Below, piece by piece: positions 28,436 through 37,294 of a DNA stretch of 64,000 nucleotides. The stretch is taken from assembly GCF_002217655.1 (NCBI RefSeq), contig NZ_NEWK01000001.1:816001-880000 (forward strand). Direction: 5' to 3'. Below the pieces are notes generated by a model. It did not search any database. It saw only the letters and a program-made list of their open reading frames with translations, and was not told where the DNA came from. The position numbers were made by a program, and so were the translations under genes. Source of the stretch: Geobacillus thermocatenulatus. Lineage in GTDB: Bacteria; Bacillota; Bacilli; Bacillales; Anoxybacillaceae. How positions within the stretch are numbered: position 1 is the stretch's first letter; every line of letters begins with the position of its first letter.

Positions 28436-30181
28436 GTGCACGCATCGTTGGAAGCGGCCCAAGCAAAGCCGAAACCCGATTTCGCGGCGATTGGCGCGGC
28501 CATTGAAGAGGAACTGGCCGCCATTACATCGGGAAAACGGCGGCGGAAAATCATGGCGGTGCTTGTCAAAAACGGACTCGGCATGATGCTTGGCGACGCT
28601 GTCGCCCATAAGCTGTGGGGAAAGAGGGGGAACAACGATTATTGGCGCCATGTCGGCCGCCGGCTGCGCCTGGCGTTTGAGGAGCTCGGCCCGACGTTCA
28701 TCAAGCTCGGGCAAGTGCTCGTCACTAGGCAAGATTTATTGCCGGAGCCGGTGACACTCGAGCTTGAGAAGCTGCTCGACCGCGTGCCGCCGATCGAGTT
28801 TGCCAAAATTCAATACATTCTCGAGCACGAGCTGTCCGACGGCCTTGAGACGTTTGAGTGGATCGACGAAACGCCGCTCGGTTCAGCGTCTCTCGCACAA
28901 GTATACAAAGCGAAACTGAGAGACGGGCCTGTTGTAGCGGTCAAAGTTGTGCGCCCGACGGTCGAAAAGCTGTTTCAAACCGATATCGCCATTATCAAAA
29001 AAATGGCCGCCCGCCTGCAGAAGCGGCTGCCGTCCGAGCTGCAGGCCGCCCTCGATCTCGGGGGACTCGTGCAAGATTATTACAGCAGCGCCATGGATGA
29101 ACTCGACATGACGGAAGAAGCAAGAAAAATGCGAGAAATGAAGCAAAAGTATGAGAGGAGGGCTGAACATGTCACGGTTCCGCACGTGTACGACGCGACG
29201 AAAAGCGTCTTGATCATGGAGTACATCGACGGCTGGCTCATCAAAGATTTCCCTGTTGACTTTCTCACCTTCGAAGAGCGGGTCAACATCATGATCGATC
29301 TTGTCCATCATTACGTGCAGACAATGCTTGACGGTCATTACCACGCCGATGCCCACGGCTCGAACATTATGATCGACAAACGGACGAAAAAGGCGGTCAT
29401 CATCGACTGGGGGATGACCGGGCGGATGGACAGCGTGATGGCGCAAATTTTAATGCGCGTCATTTTGCACATCCAGCTCAATCAGGCGGAAGACGCCGCC
29501 GAGGTGTTCATGGAGCTCATGTCGCCGACTATTTACACCGATATCGTCAAGTTGAAAGACGAGCTGCGGACGCTGACGCTCAATTACGTCAACGCCCACC
29601 AAGGAAGCAGCCGCTACAACTACGGCCGCCTCGTTCTCGAAGCGACAGCGATCGGGCTTCGCAACTACTGCAAAGTGCCAAACGGCTTGGCGCTTTGGGC
29701 GAAAGGATTTTCCGCCACCGAAGGAACGGCGCGCTGGATTTGCCCGGAAATTTCGTACGGCGAAGTCGTCGAGGCGTACGAAATCCCGATTTTGAAGAGC
29801 ATTCTTGGAAAGCGCTTTAATTTCCGCGCCAATGCGAGCCTTGTCGCGGAAACAGCGGAGATGATCGCCACCTTCCCGCGCCGGTTCAACAAGGTGCTCG
29901 AGACCATGGCCGAAAACAAATGGCGCATGACCGTGCAAGTACAGACCGACCCAGTGACGCGCAACACGCTCAATCAAATCGCCAACCGGCTGGCGCTTTC
30001 CCTCATCGCGTTTGCCGTTATTATGGCCACCGGGTTGATTGTCGCCAGCATTCCGGGCGGAACGTTTCTCGGCATGGAGAAAACGACGATCGCCAACATC
30101 GGGTTGGGTGTCTCGTTCGTTTTGATTTTGTTCCTTTGCTGGCGGCTGTTCCGCACCCGGAAGCAGCGGTCGTGGTTTTAA
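28436..30181 (+). CDS. ABC1/UbiB-family atypical kinase with C-terminal membrane anchors, 581 aa
   Basis: Protein-kinase-like fold of the UbiB/ADCK group. It has the family KxGQ motif (FIKLGQVLVTRQDLLP), the alanine-rich loop variant GSASLAQVYKAKL, a catalytic HADAHGSNI and metal-binding IIDWGMTG. Two transmembrane segments at the C-terminus (about residues 520-542 and 553-572) match UbiB. The start is GTG at 28436 behind AAAGGGGGGAG. UbiB-type proteins assist quinone or lipid metabolism, and yeast relatives move lipids. No ubiquinone genes are here, so a role in membrane extraction or presentation of the cluster's substrate is a guess. Confidence 0.88.
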   Translation: MHASLEAAQAKPKPDFAAIGAAIEEELAAITSGKRRRKIMAVLVKNGLGMMLGDAVAHKLWGKRGNNDYWRHVGRRLRLAFEELGPTFIKLGQVLVTRQDLLPEPVTLELEKLLDRVPPIEFAKIQYILEHELSDGLETFEWIDETPLGSASLAQVYKAKLRDGPVVAVKVVRPTVEKLFQTDIAIIKKMAARLQKRLPSELQAALDLGGLVQDYYSSAMDELDMTEEARKMREMKQKYERRAEHVTVPHVYDATKSVLIMEYIDGWLIKDFPVDFLTFEERVNIMIDLVHHYVQTMLDGHYHADAHGSNIMIDKRTKKAVIIDWGMTGRMDSVMAQILMRVILHIQLNQAEDAAEVFMELMSPTIYTDIVKLKDELRTLTLNYVNAHQGSSRYNYGRLVLEATAIGLRNYCKVPNGLALWAKGFSATEGTARWICPEISYGEVVEAYEIPILKSILGKRFNFRANASLVAETAEMIATFPRRFNKVLETMAENKWRMTVQVQTDPVTRNTLNQIANRLALSLIAFAVIMATGLIVASIPGGTFLGMEKTTIANIGLGVSFVLILFLCWRLFRTRKQRSWF

Positions 30182-30359
30182 CGGGAAAGGCTTCCGTCGA
30201 GCGCTGACGGCGGCATTCGATTCGATGCGCCCTCATGCCGCTCGTGCTGCATTCATGCGTTTCCGCTATGTCATCCCCCGCTGCAGGATACTCCGAGAAC
30301 CGGGTGCGGCCTTTCCCAGCCAAGGAGAGCAAGGATAAACAAGAAGCGGAGGGGAGCCG

Positions 30360-30686
30360 ATGCACGACGAACAAGAGCAACTGACGATGTCCAAACGCAT
30401 TGAAGCGTTTTACCGGCAAAGCGGCGGACCGGGGAGCCCGACGATTCGAAGGCTTCTCGAACGACATTTGCTGTATGGGAAAGACCATGGGCTGCCGGGG
30501 AAAAAGGAAGAATTTGAGGATGTCATCCGCGATGTGTTTTTGCAAGATCATTCGACGCGCCCGCTGGTGATGGGGTTTTTCAAGCTGAAAACAGCGCTTA
30601 GAAAGGAATGGGATGCCTATTTGAAGGCGCTTGGCGCCCGCCCGGCTTCCGCCGAGGAACCGGACATTGCACGCAAAAGGGTGTAA
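30360..30686 (+). CDS. Hypothetical protein, 108 aa
   Basis: Not recognised. A small, charged, probably helical cytoplasmic protein without signal peptide, membrane segment or cysteine cluster. The start ATG follows GAGGGGAGCCG. It lies between the ABC1-type kinase and the alcohol dehydrogenase on the same strand, so it is likely part of the lipid cluster. The C-terminus is Arg/Lys-rich. Confidence 0.65.
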   Translation: MHDEQEQLTMSKRIEAFYRQSGGPGSPTIRRLLERHLLYGKDHGLPGKKEEFEDVIRDVFLQDHSTRPLVMGFFKLKTALRKEWDAYLKALGARPASAEEPDIARKRV

Positions 30687-30805
30687 ACCGGGCAGATACA
30701 TTTCGCATGAAAAGCTCCGCACCAACGGGGCGCTTAGGCATAGGCGGCCCTTGCCTATGTGAGATCCGCCTTGGACAACGGGCGCAAAAAAAGGGGGGAA
30801 CGAAC

Positions 30806-31912
30806 ATGGCAAAAGCCGCAGTATTGCACCGCTACGGGGGGCCGCTTTCCATCGAGGAAGTGGACGTGGCGGCCCCGAAGCGCGGGGAAGTGAAAGTGAA
30901 ATTGAAAGCGGCCGGCCTGTGCCATAGCGATTGGCACGTCATCGACGGAACGCTCCCGCTGCCGTTGCCGATCGTGCTTGGCCATGAAGGGGCGGGCATC
31001 GTCGAAGAAGTGGGGGAAGGCGTGACGAGCGTAAAACGCGGCGACCACGTCGTCTTGAATTGGGTGCCGGCCTGCTCCCGTTGCCGTTATTGCCGCATCG
31101 GGCGGCCGGATTTGTGCGAGCAGGCAGCCAGGCTCACGTCATCAGGGACCATGCCCGACGGGACGACGCGCTTTTCTTGGCAAGGGAAGCCGGTGCACCA
31201 ATTTTTAACCGCCGGCGCATTCAGTGAATACACCGTCGTTCCGGAGCAGGCGGCCATCCCGATTCGCCGCGACGTGCCGTTTGAACTTGCCGCCTTGATC
31301 GGCTGCAGCGTCATCACCGGCGTTGGCGCCGCCATTCACACCGCCCAGGTGCGCCCCGGCAGCACGGTCGCCGTCATCGGCGCCGGCGGTGTCGGATTCA
31401 ACATCATTCAAGGCGCTGCCTTGGCTGGGGCAAAACAAATCATTGCCGTCGATATGATCGAGGAAAAGCTGGCGATGACGAAAACGTTCGGGGCGACGCA
31501 CACCGTCAACGTCGAAAAGGACGATGCCGTGGATGCCGTGCTCGATTTGACCGATGGGCTTGGCGTCGACTACGCGTTTGAGGCGATCGGCCGGCCAGAG
31601 ACGATGGCTGATGCGTACAACATGACGAGAAAAGGAGGAATGACGGTCATCGTCGGCATTGCCGCCCCGCATGAGACGGTGGAGATCAACGCGTTTTCCT
31701 TGCCGTCGCAATCGAAAATGTTGACCGGCTCCTGGCTCGGTCAAGGCAATCCGCCGGTTGATTACCCGAAGCTGCTCGATTTGTATGCGGCGGGCAAGCT
31801 GAAGCTTGAGCCGCTCATCAGCGCCGTCTATTCGCTCGAGCAAATCAACGACGGATTCGCTGCCCTAAAAAGCGGGCAAACCATCCGTGGCATCATCCGG
31901 TTTGACGATTGA
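30806..31912 (+). CDS. Zinc-dependent alcohol dehydrogenase, 368 aa
   Basis: Medium-chain dehydrogenase that oxidises an alcohol to an aldehyde with NAD. Catalytic zinc ligands are in GLCHSDWH and [10 protein letters not shown]. The structural-zinc lobe is [15 protein letters not shown]. The Rossmann motif is GAGGVGFNI. It resembles class III-type MDR enzymes in overall order. AGGGGGGAACGAAC is the ribosome site. With the aldehyde dehydrogenase downstream it would convert a primary alcohol to the acid used by the acyl-CoA ligase. Confidence 0.93.
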   Translation: MAKAAVLHRYGGPLSIEEVDVAAPKRGEVKVKLKAAGLCHSDWHVIDGTLPLPLPIVLGHEGAGIVEEVGEGVTSVKRGDHVVLNWVPACSRCRYCRIGRPDLCEQAARLTSSGTMPDGTTRFSWQGKPVHQFLTAGAFSEYTVVPEQAAIPIRRDVPFELAALIGCSVITGVGAAIHTAQVRPGSTVAVIGAGGVGFNIIQGAALAGAKQIIAVDMIEEKLAMTKTFGATHTVNVEKDDAVDAVLDLTDGLGVDYAFEAIGRPETMADAYNMTRKGGMTVIVGIAAPHETVEINAFSLPSQSKMLTGSWLGQGNPPVDYPKLLDLYAAGKLKLEPLISAVYSLEQINDGFAALKSGQTIRGIIRFDD

Positions 31913-31939
31913 TCAGAACAAAGAAAAAGGGGGATTGCC

Positions 31940-32368
31940 ATGCCTGTCTTTCAAAACGAACAAGAATTATACGACGTGCTCGGCCGCTTTTTTGAACGGG
32001 TGGCTGAAACGGAAGAATCGAAAGAACTGATCGCCTCGACGGAGCTCGGGCCTGGTTATGACGCGTTTGTTCAATATATTTTTCATAAGCCGGAAGCGAA
32101 AATTACGTGGACGGCGGAAAACGGGGCGTTGAAAATCGTCTGCGGCGAAACGGACTTGCGGCCGGAGCTCGTGTTTGAGCAGACGGCCGATGTCGGGCAT
32201 AAGTTTTGGCTCGGGAAGCTCGATTTGCAGCAGGCGCTCGCCCGCCAGCAAATCAAAGTGCAAGGGCCGCTTGTGAACGCCTTGAAAGTGCTGCCGCAGC
32301 TTGACGCCATTTACCCGGCGTACCGCGACTATTTGCAGGAAATCGGCCGCGATGATTTGCTGCGGTAG
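31940..32368 (+). CDS. SCP2 sterol-binding domain protein, 142 aa
   Basis: Third SCP2-type protein of the cluster. An N-terminal helix pair precedes the SCP2 core (KITWTAENGALKIVCGETDL, QTADVGHKFWLGKLDLQQAL, QIKVQGPLVNALKVLPQL). It ends in YPAYRDYLQEIGRDDLL, parallel to the end of the protein at 20363. It lies 27 bp after the alcohol dehydrogenase and before the aldehyde dehydrogenase, suggesting it presents the hydrophobic alcohol or aldehyde. Ligand unknown. Confidence 0.88.
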   Translation: MPVFQNEQELYDVLGRFFERVAETEESKELIASTELGPGYDAFVQYIFHKPEAKITWTAENGALKIVCGETDLRPELVFEQTADVGHKFWLGKLDLQQALARQQIKVQGPLVNALKVLPQLDAIYPAYRDYLQEIGRDDLLR

Positions 32369-32461
32369 CGCCGGGCGGGGGAAGCCGTTCGAAGTCCGGC
32401 GGCTGAAAAACGCCGCTTTCCCGCGATGGGAAAGGGGAACAGTCAGAAAGGAGAGAGGAAG

Positions 32462-33952
32462 ATGATTTCTTCCACCACCACCGAAGCGATGTTATGGATC
32501 GGCGGCGAATGGCAGCCGGCGGCAGACGGCGCCGTGTTTGACGTCATCGATCCAGCGACCGGAAACGTGACGGCCTGCGTCGCGAACGCCGGGGAAGCGG
32601 ATGTCGACAAAGCGGTCGCTATCGCCCAAGAAGCGTTTAACGATCAACGATGGTTGTCCGTTCCGCCGCTTGAGCGCGGGCGCATCTTGCGGCGCATCGC
32701 CGAACTGATCCGCCAGCACCACTATGAACTGGCGCAGCTCATGACGCGGGAAAACGGCATGCCGCTCAACCAAGCGCTGTTTATCGAAATTCCGCTCGCC
32801 GCCGACTGCTTCGACTTTTTCGCGTCGCTCGTTGTCAAGCCGCACGGGGATGTGCTGCCGTTTGCCGTCGCCGGAGGGGCGCCGGATTACATGGCCTGGA
32901 CGGTGAAAGAGCCGATCGGGGTGGCGGGGCTCATCACCCCGTGGAATTTTCCGCTTTTGATGCCGTCATGGAAAATCGCCCCGGCGCTTGCCGCCGGCTG
33001 CACGATGGTGGTAAAACCGGCGCCCGAAACGCCGCTGACCGCGCTGAAGCTCGCCGAGCTTTGCCATGAGGCCGGCGTGCCGGAAGGGGTCGTCAACGTC
33101 CTGCCTGGGCTCGACGAAGCGGGAAAAGCGCTCGTCCGTCATCCGGGCGTGCCGAAAATTGCGTTTACCGGCGAGACGGCAACCGGCCGCCACATTTTGC
33201 AAGCGGCCGCGCCGCACATCAAACGGGTGACGCTCGAGCTCGGCGGGAAGTCGCCGAACGTCATCTTCGCCGACGCCGATCTGGAACAGGCGGCGAAAAG
33301 CGCCTTGTTTGGCGTGTTCTACAACTCCGGGCAAGTGTGTCAAGCGGGAAGCCGCATTTTAGTGGAGCGCACGGTGTACGAACCGTTTGTCGAGCGGTTG
33401 GCTGAGCGGGCGAAAAAGCTGAAAGTCGGCCCCGGGACGAACGCGCGCAGCGACCTCGGCCCCGTCATCAGCCAGGAGCAATACGAGAAAGTGTTGCGCT
33501 ACATTGAGATCGGCAAGCAGGAAGGAGCGCGGCTTGCGGCGGGAGGAAGAGCTTTGGATGGGCTTGGGGGCGGCTATTTCATCGAACCGACTGTGTTTGC
33601 CGATGTATCGCCATCAATGCGCATCGCCTGTGAAGAAATTTTCGGCCCGGTGGCGGCGGTCATTCCGTTTGACGATGAGGAAGAAGCGGTCCGCATCGCC
33701 AACGGGACGATGTACGGTTTGGCGGCCGCGGTGTGGACGAACGACATTAAGCGGGCGCTCCGTCTCGCCCAGCGGGTGAAAAGCGGAACGGTGTGGATCA
33801 ACACATACCAAGTGCTGTCGCCGACTGCGCCGTTTGGCGGGTACAAGCAAAGCGGCCTCGGGAGAGAGCTTGGCATGCAGGCGCTCGACGCCTATCTGGA
33901 GACGAAAACAGTCATTTGCGACCTCAATGACCGGCCGATGACGTTGTTTTAA
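32462..33952 (+). CDS. NAD-dependent aldehyde dehydrogenase, 496 aa
   Basis: Oxidises an aldehyde to a carboxylic acid. It has the GWTVKEPIGV-type AWTVKEPIGVAGLITPWNFP block, the ELGGKSPNV motif and the catalytic cysteine in NSGQVCQAGSR. The length is typical of the ALDH superfamily. The ATG at 32462 follows AAAGGAGAGAGG. Placement between an alcohol dehydrogenase/SCP2 pair and an R2-like oxidase suggests an alcohol-to-acid oxidation module. Confidence 0.95.
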   Translation: MISSTTTEAMLWIGGEWQPAADGAVFDVIDPATGNVTACVANAGEADVDKAVAIAQEAFNDQRWLSVPPLERGRILRRIAELIRQHHYELAQLMTRENGMPLNQALFIEIPLAADCFDFFASLVVKPHGDVLPFAVAGGAPDYMAWTVKEPIGVAGLITPWNFPLLMPSWKIAPALAAGCTMVVKPAPETPLTALKLAELCHEAGVPEGVVNVLPGLDEAGKALVRHPGVPKIAFTGETATGRHILQAAAPHIKRVTLELGGKSPNVIFADADLEQAAKSALFGVFYNSGQVCQAGSRILVERTVYEPFVERLAERAKKLKVGPGTNARSDLGPVISQEQYEKVLRYIEIGKQEGARLAAGGRALDGLGGGYFIEPTVFADVSPSMRIACEEIFGPVAAVIPFDDEEEAVRIANGTMYGLAAAVWTNDIKRALRLAQRVKSGTVWINTYQVLSPTAPFGGYKQSGLGRELGMQALDAYLETKTVICDLNDRPMTLF

Positions 33953-34064
33953 CAGCTGGGGAAGGCGCTTTTTTGTGGAGGGAACACGTTCTTGCTTTCG
34001 AAGGGCATTCGGTGAAAGACAGACCGATTCCATCAAAGCTGAACGATAGAAGGAGGGGGATATG

Positions 34065-34973
34065 ATGGTTCATCATGACAGTTTTCAAACGGTGAAAGCC
34101 ACGATCGATTGGGAACATCCGATGTATAAGTTGTATGAAAAAGCGAAGCGAAACGGGAAATGGAACCCGGCCGACATTGACTTCAGCCAAGATCAGAAAG
34201 ATTTTGCCAGCCTGACGAGCGAAGAAAAAATTTCCGCGCTGCCGCTTGTCGCCGGCTTCTCGGCCGGGGAAGAAGCGGTGACGCTTGACATTTTGCCGAT
34301 GGCCCACGCCCTCGCGCGCCAAGGGCGGCTGGAGGATGTCTTGTTTTTGACGACGTTTATGCACGATGAAGCGAAACATGTCGAAATGTTTTCCCGCTGG
34401 CAGCAAGCCGTCGGCATCGGGCAGATGGATTTGTCCGTCTTTCACAACGACCATTACAAACGCATCTTTTACGAAGCGCTGCCGGAAGCGATGAACCGGC
34501 TGTATGCCGACGACTCCCCGGAAGCGGTCATCCGCGCCGCCACCGTCTACAACATGATCGTCGAAGGAACGCTCGCCGAATCGGGCTATTACACGTTCCG
34601 GCAAATTTACAAAAAAGCCGGGCTGTTTCCGGGTCTGTTGCAAGGAATCGATTACTTGAACATGGACGAAGGGCGGCACATCCAGTTCGGCATCTACACG
34701 ATCCAGCGGATCGTCAACGAAGATGAACGGTATTACGAACTGTTTATCCGATACATGGATGAATTATGGCCGCACGTCATCGGCTACGTCGACTACTTGA
34801 CCGAGCTCGGCAAGCGCCAGCAGCAGCTCGCCCGCACGTATGCGCTTGAGATCGACTATGATTTGTTGAATCGCTATGTGGTGAAACAATTCAACCTCCG
34901 CAAAAAGCAAATCAGCCGCACGAAGCGCGTTGACGTCGTTGAGGAACTTGAAAAAACGGCTGCTGAGTCATGA
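34065..34973 (+). CDS. R2-like ligand-binding oxidase (R2lox), Mn/Fe type, 302 aa
   Basis: Ferritin-like protein that assembles a heterodinuclear Mn/Fe cofactor and holds a fatty-acid-like ligand. Counting from the second ATG (34065), ligands fall at Glu69, Glu102, His105, Glu167, Glu202 and His205. Val72 and Tyr162, which form the unusual valine-tyrosine ether cross-link, are both present. These are the positions published for the G. kaustophilus protein. An ATG one codon earlier (34062) is also possible. AGGAGGGGGA precedes it. It is not a ribonucleotide reductase subunit: no large subunit is nearby. The natural substrate is unknown; context points to a hydrophobic alkyl compound. Confidence 0.93.
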   Translation: MVHHDSFQTVKATIDWEHPMYKLYEKAKRNGKWNPADIDFSQDQKDFASLTSEEKISALPLVAGFSAGEEAVTLDILPMAHALARQGRLEDVLFLTTFMHDEAKHVEMFSRWQQAVGIGQMDLSVFHNDHYKRIFYEALPEAMNRLYADDSPEAVIRAATVYNMIVEGTLAESGYYTFRQIYKKAGLFPGLLQGIDYLNMDEGRHIQFGIYTIQRIVNEDERYYELFIRYMDELWPHVIGYVDYLTELGKRQQQLARTYALEIDYDLLNRYVVKQFNLRKKQISRTKRVDVVEELEKTAAES

Positions 34974-35140
34974 ACGAACGGGCGGGCTCTGCCCGCCTGC
35001 ATCTAAAAAGTATTTTCGCAAACATTCTGCTGGCTGAACGTGAAAGGAGGTGCAAGGGGTACGGCGATGCGTGCAGCATGACGGCAAGATCCGCTGCTGC
35101 CTTCAAGGGAAGCAAGGTATTTATTTTGGGGGGAATAGGG

Positions 35141-35794
35141 ATGAATCAAAGCTTGTCGGATGAAGGAACACAAAGGGGGCATGAAAAAATGGGGAGCTTG
35201 TTTGCGGTCAATCCAAAACGATTTGCGATTGCGGGGGGAGCTGGGTTCCTCGCCGTCATCGCCTTGGTTGCCATGCTTCTTCTGTCGGGGACGGCGTTTG
35301 CGGCGTTTCCGCTTTCAGGAGTCGGGGGATTTACGATCAGCGCTGATAAAATTACCGGAACCGGGTTTAAACTGTATCCCGCCATCGGTGAAACTGAACA
35401 AAGAGGGGCTTGGGGACAGGCCGCCGTCGATTTGGCGTCGGCGAACATCACCAATTTGGTGCTGACGAAAAACATCAACACCGAATCGGCGCTTGGCGCT
35501 TACGGCATTAAAAGCATTGACGTCGTCGTCACTGGCGGCAATGTAAGCGGACAAAATCTCAAGCTGCGCGTCACCGGCATTCAAGCGGACAGCACGTCAT
35601 TTGCCGGCTTGGAGACGCAAGAGCATAAAACCGACAATCCGCTCAATGTCATCGACTTGAGCGCGCCGAGCTTGACTCTTGACAAACCGAGCTTGAACAC
35701 GCATTACATGTCGGCTGGGTCGATCACGATTCCAAACATGAAGCTCAAAGTGATCGCCAATATGAAAGACGGAAGCCGCGTCGGTGATTTTTAA
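35141..35794 (+). CDS. DUF6230-like exported/membrane-anchored protein, 217 aa
   Basis: An N-terminal cytoplasmic stretch of about 30 residues is followed by one hydrophobic segment (residues about 30-56) ending in GTAFA. The rest is a beta-rich extracytoplasmic domain beginning FPLSGVGGFTISADKI and containing many Asn/Thr/Leu repeats. The pattern resembles DUF6230 proteins of actinobacteria, sometimes mislabelled cholesterol esterase; no esterase motif is seen. The ATG at 35141 follows GGGGGGAATAGGG; an internal ATG at 35189 is an alternative start. A DUF6114-like membrane protein follows, the usual partner. Confidence 0.75.
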   Translation: MNQSLSDEGTQRGHEKMGSLFAVNPKRFAIAGGAGFLAVIALVAMLLLSGTAFAAFPLSGVGGFTISADKITGTGFKLYPAIGETEQRGAWGQAAVDLASANITNLVLTKNINTESALGAYGIKSIDVVVTGGNVSGQNLKLRVTGIQADSTSFAGLETQEHKTDNPLNVIDLSAPSLTLDKPSLNTHYMSAGSITIPNMKLKVIANMKDGSRVGDF

Positions 35795-35882
35795 TCCGGT
35801 CTGATCATCATTTAGATGGGAGAGGTTCATCTCCTATTCCTCCCAAAATGAATCAGATGATCTGTCCATCTTGTTTCCTTGT

Positions 35883-36022
35883 CTAGGAGGCTGGTGAAAA
35901 ACGACTGATTTTGCCGAACCCATTGTTTTCGGCCGACAGAGAAACGTTGATTTTGCAAAACTTCTCTATTTGAGAAAAAAGTCCATTTTCCGAGATTTTT
36001 CACTAAATCACCGGCCTTCTAG
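35883..36022. repeat. Short inverted-repeat element (MITE-like), copy 2
   Basis: CTAGGAGGCTGGTGA (35883-35897) and TCACCGGCCTTCTAG (36008-36022) form 15-bp terminal inverted repeats with two mismatches. The 140 bp inside hold no gene. The end sequence GTCTAGGAGGCTGGTGAAAA is closely similar to the inverted right end of copy 1 near 5171-5192. Confidence 0.6.
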
Positions 36023-36139
36023 GGTTGCATCAGCCGTTGAGTCAAGGGGGACGAAAAGAGGGATGGCAGAGTGTTCAGCTTGCTCACCGCCGTCACTCGC
36101 CAAGTGGGAAGATGAAAACGGACAAAGGGAGGCAAGGCC

Positions 36140-37282
36140 ATGAGAAAGACGTTCGAGATGGTGCAAGTCGCAGTCATTGGTGCGCTGACGGGGGCGTTTA
36201 TCGGCGGAATCGTGCTCCAAGGGGGAATGGACGGAGCGCTGTGGGGGGGATCGGCGTTGGCGGCTGTTCTCGCGGCGGTCGTTTGGCCGCTTCTCGAACG
36301 CCCAACTGCTTTGATGCGAATGAAATATGGAGCAGCGGCTTTTTTGCCCGGCATGCTTGTGGGTGGGAGTCAATGGCTGTCGATGGGGGGGATCGGCGCA
36401 GCGGTGGGAGGGGTGGCGAGCAGCGCGCTGGCTGCTTTTTGTGTCTCGCGTCTCATCGGGAGCCACGAAGAGCGGGGTCGTTATATTCGCACGCGTTTTC
36501 ATTATGTTTGGCTGTTTTTGGGCGGATCTCTCGCGACGTTCTTCTCTTTAAACGCCCTGTTTGCCGTTGAGAGAGCGGCGTCGTGGCAAACATGGGCGCG
36601 ATCGATTCCCATGGCCGTCCAGTCCTCCATCGTTCTTGCCTTCGTGTTGCTTGGATATATGATTTGCATCGGCTGGAAAAAGAGAAAGACCGAGACATGG
36701 CGGCAAGCGCGGGCGTCTGCCCGCCGGGCGGGGGGAGCGCTGCTTATTGGGGGGATGTTGCTCATTGCTGCCGCTTCGATGTTCCATTACGGCCTTTGGT
36801 ATGTTCACGATGCAGCCCGCTTTGTGGGGCCGCTGTTGTCGTATGCCTTAGGTTGGATGCTGCCGTGTACCGTCGGGTTTTTGCTTGCCGCCAACCGCCA
36901 TCGTCCTGTATTAGGATCGGTGCTCGTGATGATTGGCGCGATATTCGTCTTGATCGTCGGCATCAGTGTGTTTCCGATGTTGCTGCTTCCCGGAAGCGGA
37001 CTGATGTGGGCTGGGCTGGTGACAGGGCTGGTGATGATCGTTTTGGCCATTTTAAGCATCATTAAACCGCAAAGCCATGTCACCATCGGAAGCTTTCTCA
37101 TTCTCGCTTCCATTCTGTCTTTCGTCGGTGCGGCAGGAGGCCTGATCATCGGAGGAATCATCGGGCTTTTAGGAGGAGCTCTTGTAGTCGGATGGAGCGG
37201 GAAGCAGACAGAAAAACAAGACGGCCATTCTTCACACCCCGCCTCGCCGCTCCCACCGCATTCGCCAACGATGACAGGATAA
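36140..37282 (+). CDS. Polytopic membrane protein with C-terminal DUF6114-like domain, 380 aa
   Basis: About eight to ten predicted membrane segments. The C-terminal ~105 residues (RPVLGSVLVMIGAIF, then a Gly/Leu-rich hairpin, IIKPQSHVTIGSFLILASILSF-type strand and GGLIIGGIIGLLGGALVVGW) follow the pattern of actinobacterial DUF6114, which is typically encoded beside DUF6230. The N-terminal half adds further hydrophobic segments not found in DUF6114 alone. The tail is Ser/Pro/His-rich. It lies between two DUF6230-like genes, with 12 bp to the next. Function unknown. Confidence 0.75.
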   Translation: MRKTFEMVQVAVIGALTGAFIGGIVLQGGMDGALWGGSALAAVLAAVVWPLLERPTALMRMKYGAAAFLPGMLVGGSQWLSMGGIGAAVGGVASSALAAFCVSRLIGSHEERGRYIRTRFHYVWLFLGGSLATFFSLNALFAVERAASWQTWARSIPMAVQSSIVLAFVLLGYMICIGWKKRKTETWRQARASARRAGGALLIGGMLLIAAASMFHYGLWYVHDAARFVGPLLSYALGWMLPCTVGFLLAANRHRPVLGSVLVMIGAIFVLIVGISVFPMLLLPGSGLMWAGLVTGLVMIVLAILSIIKPQSHVTIGSFLILASILSFVGAAGGLIIGGIIGLLGGALVVGWSGKQTEKQDGHSSHPASPLPPHSPTMTG

Positions 37283-37294
37283 AGGAGGAACCCA

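Noticed and set aside
34065-34973. Ribonucleotide reductase beta subunit (NrdB/NrdF)
   Set aside because: The length, Val72/Tyr162 pair and exact ligand spacing are those of R2lox, and no alpha subunit or thioredoxin-like partner is adjacent.
35141-35794. Cholesterol esterase (a common database label for DUF6230 proteins)
   Set aside because: There is no GxSxG or other hydrolase motif; the protein is a membrane-anchored beta-rich domain.
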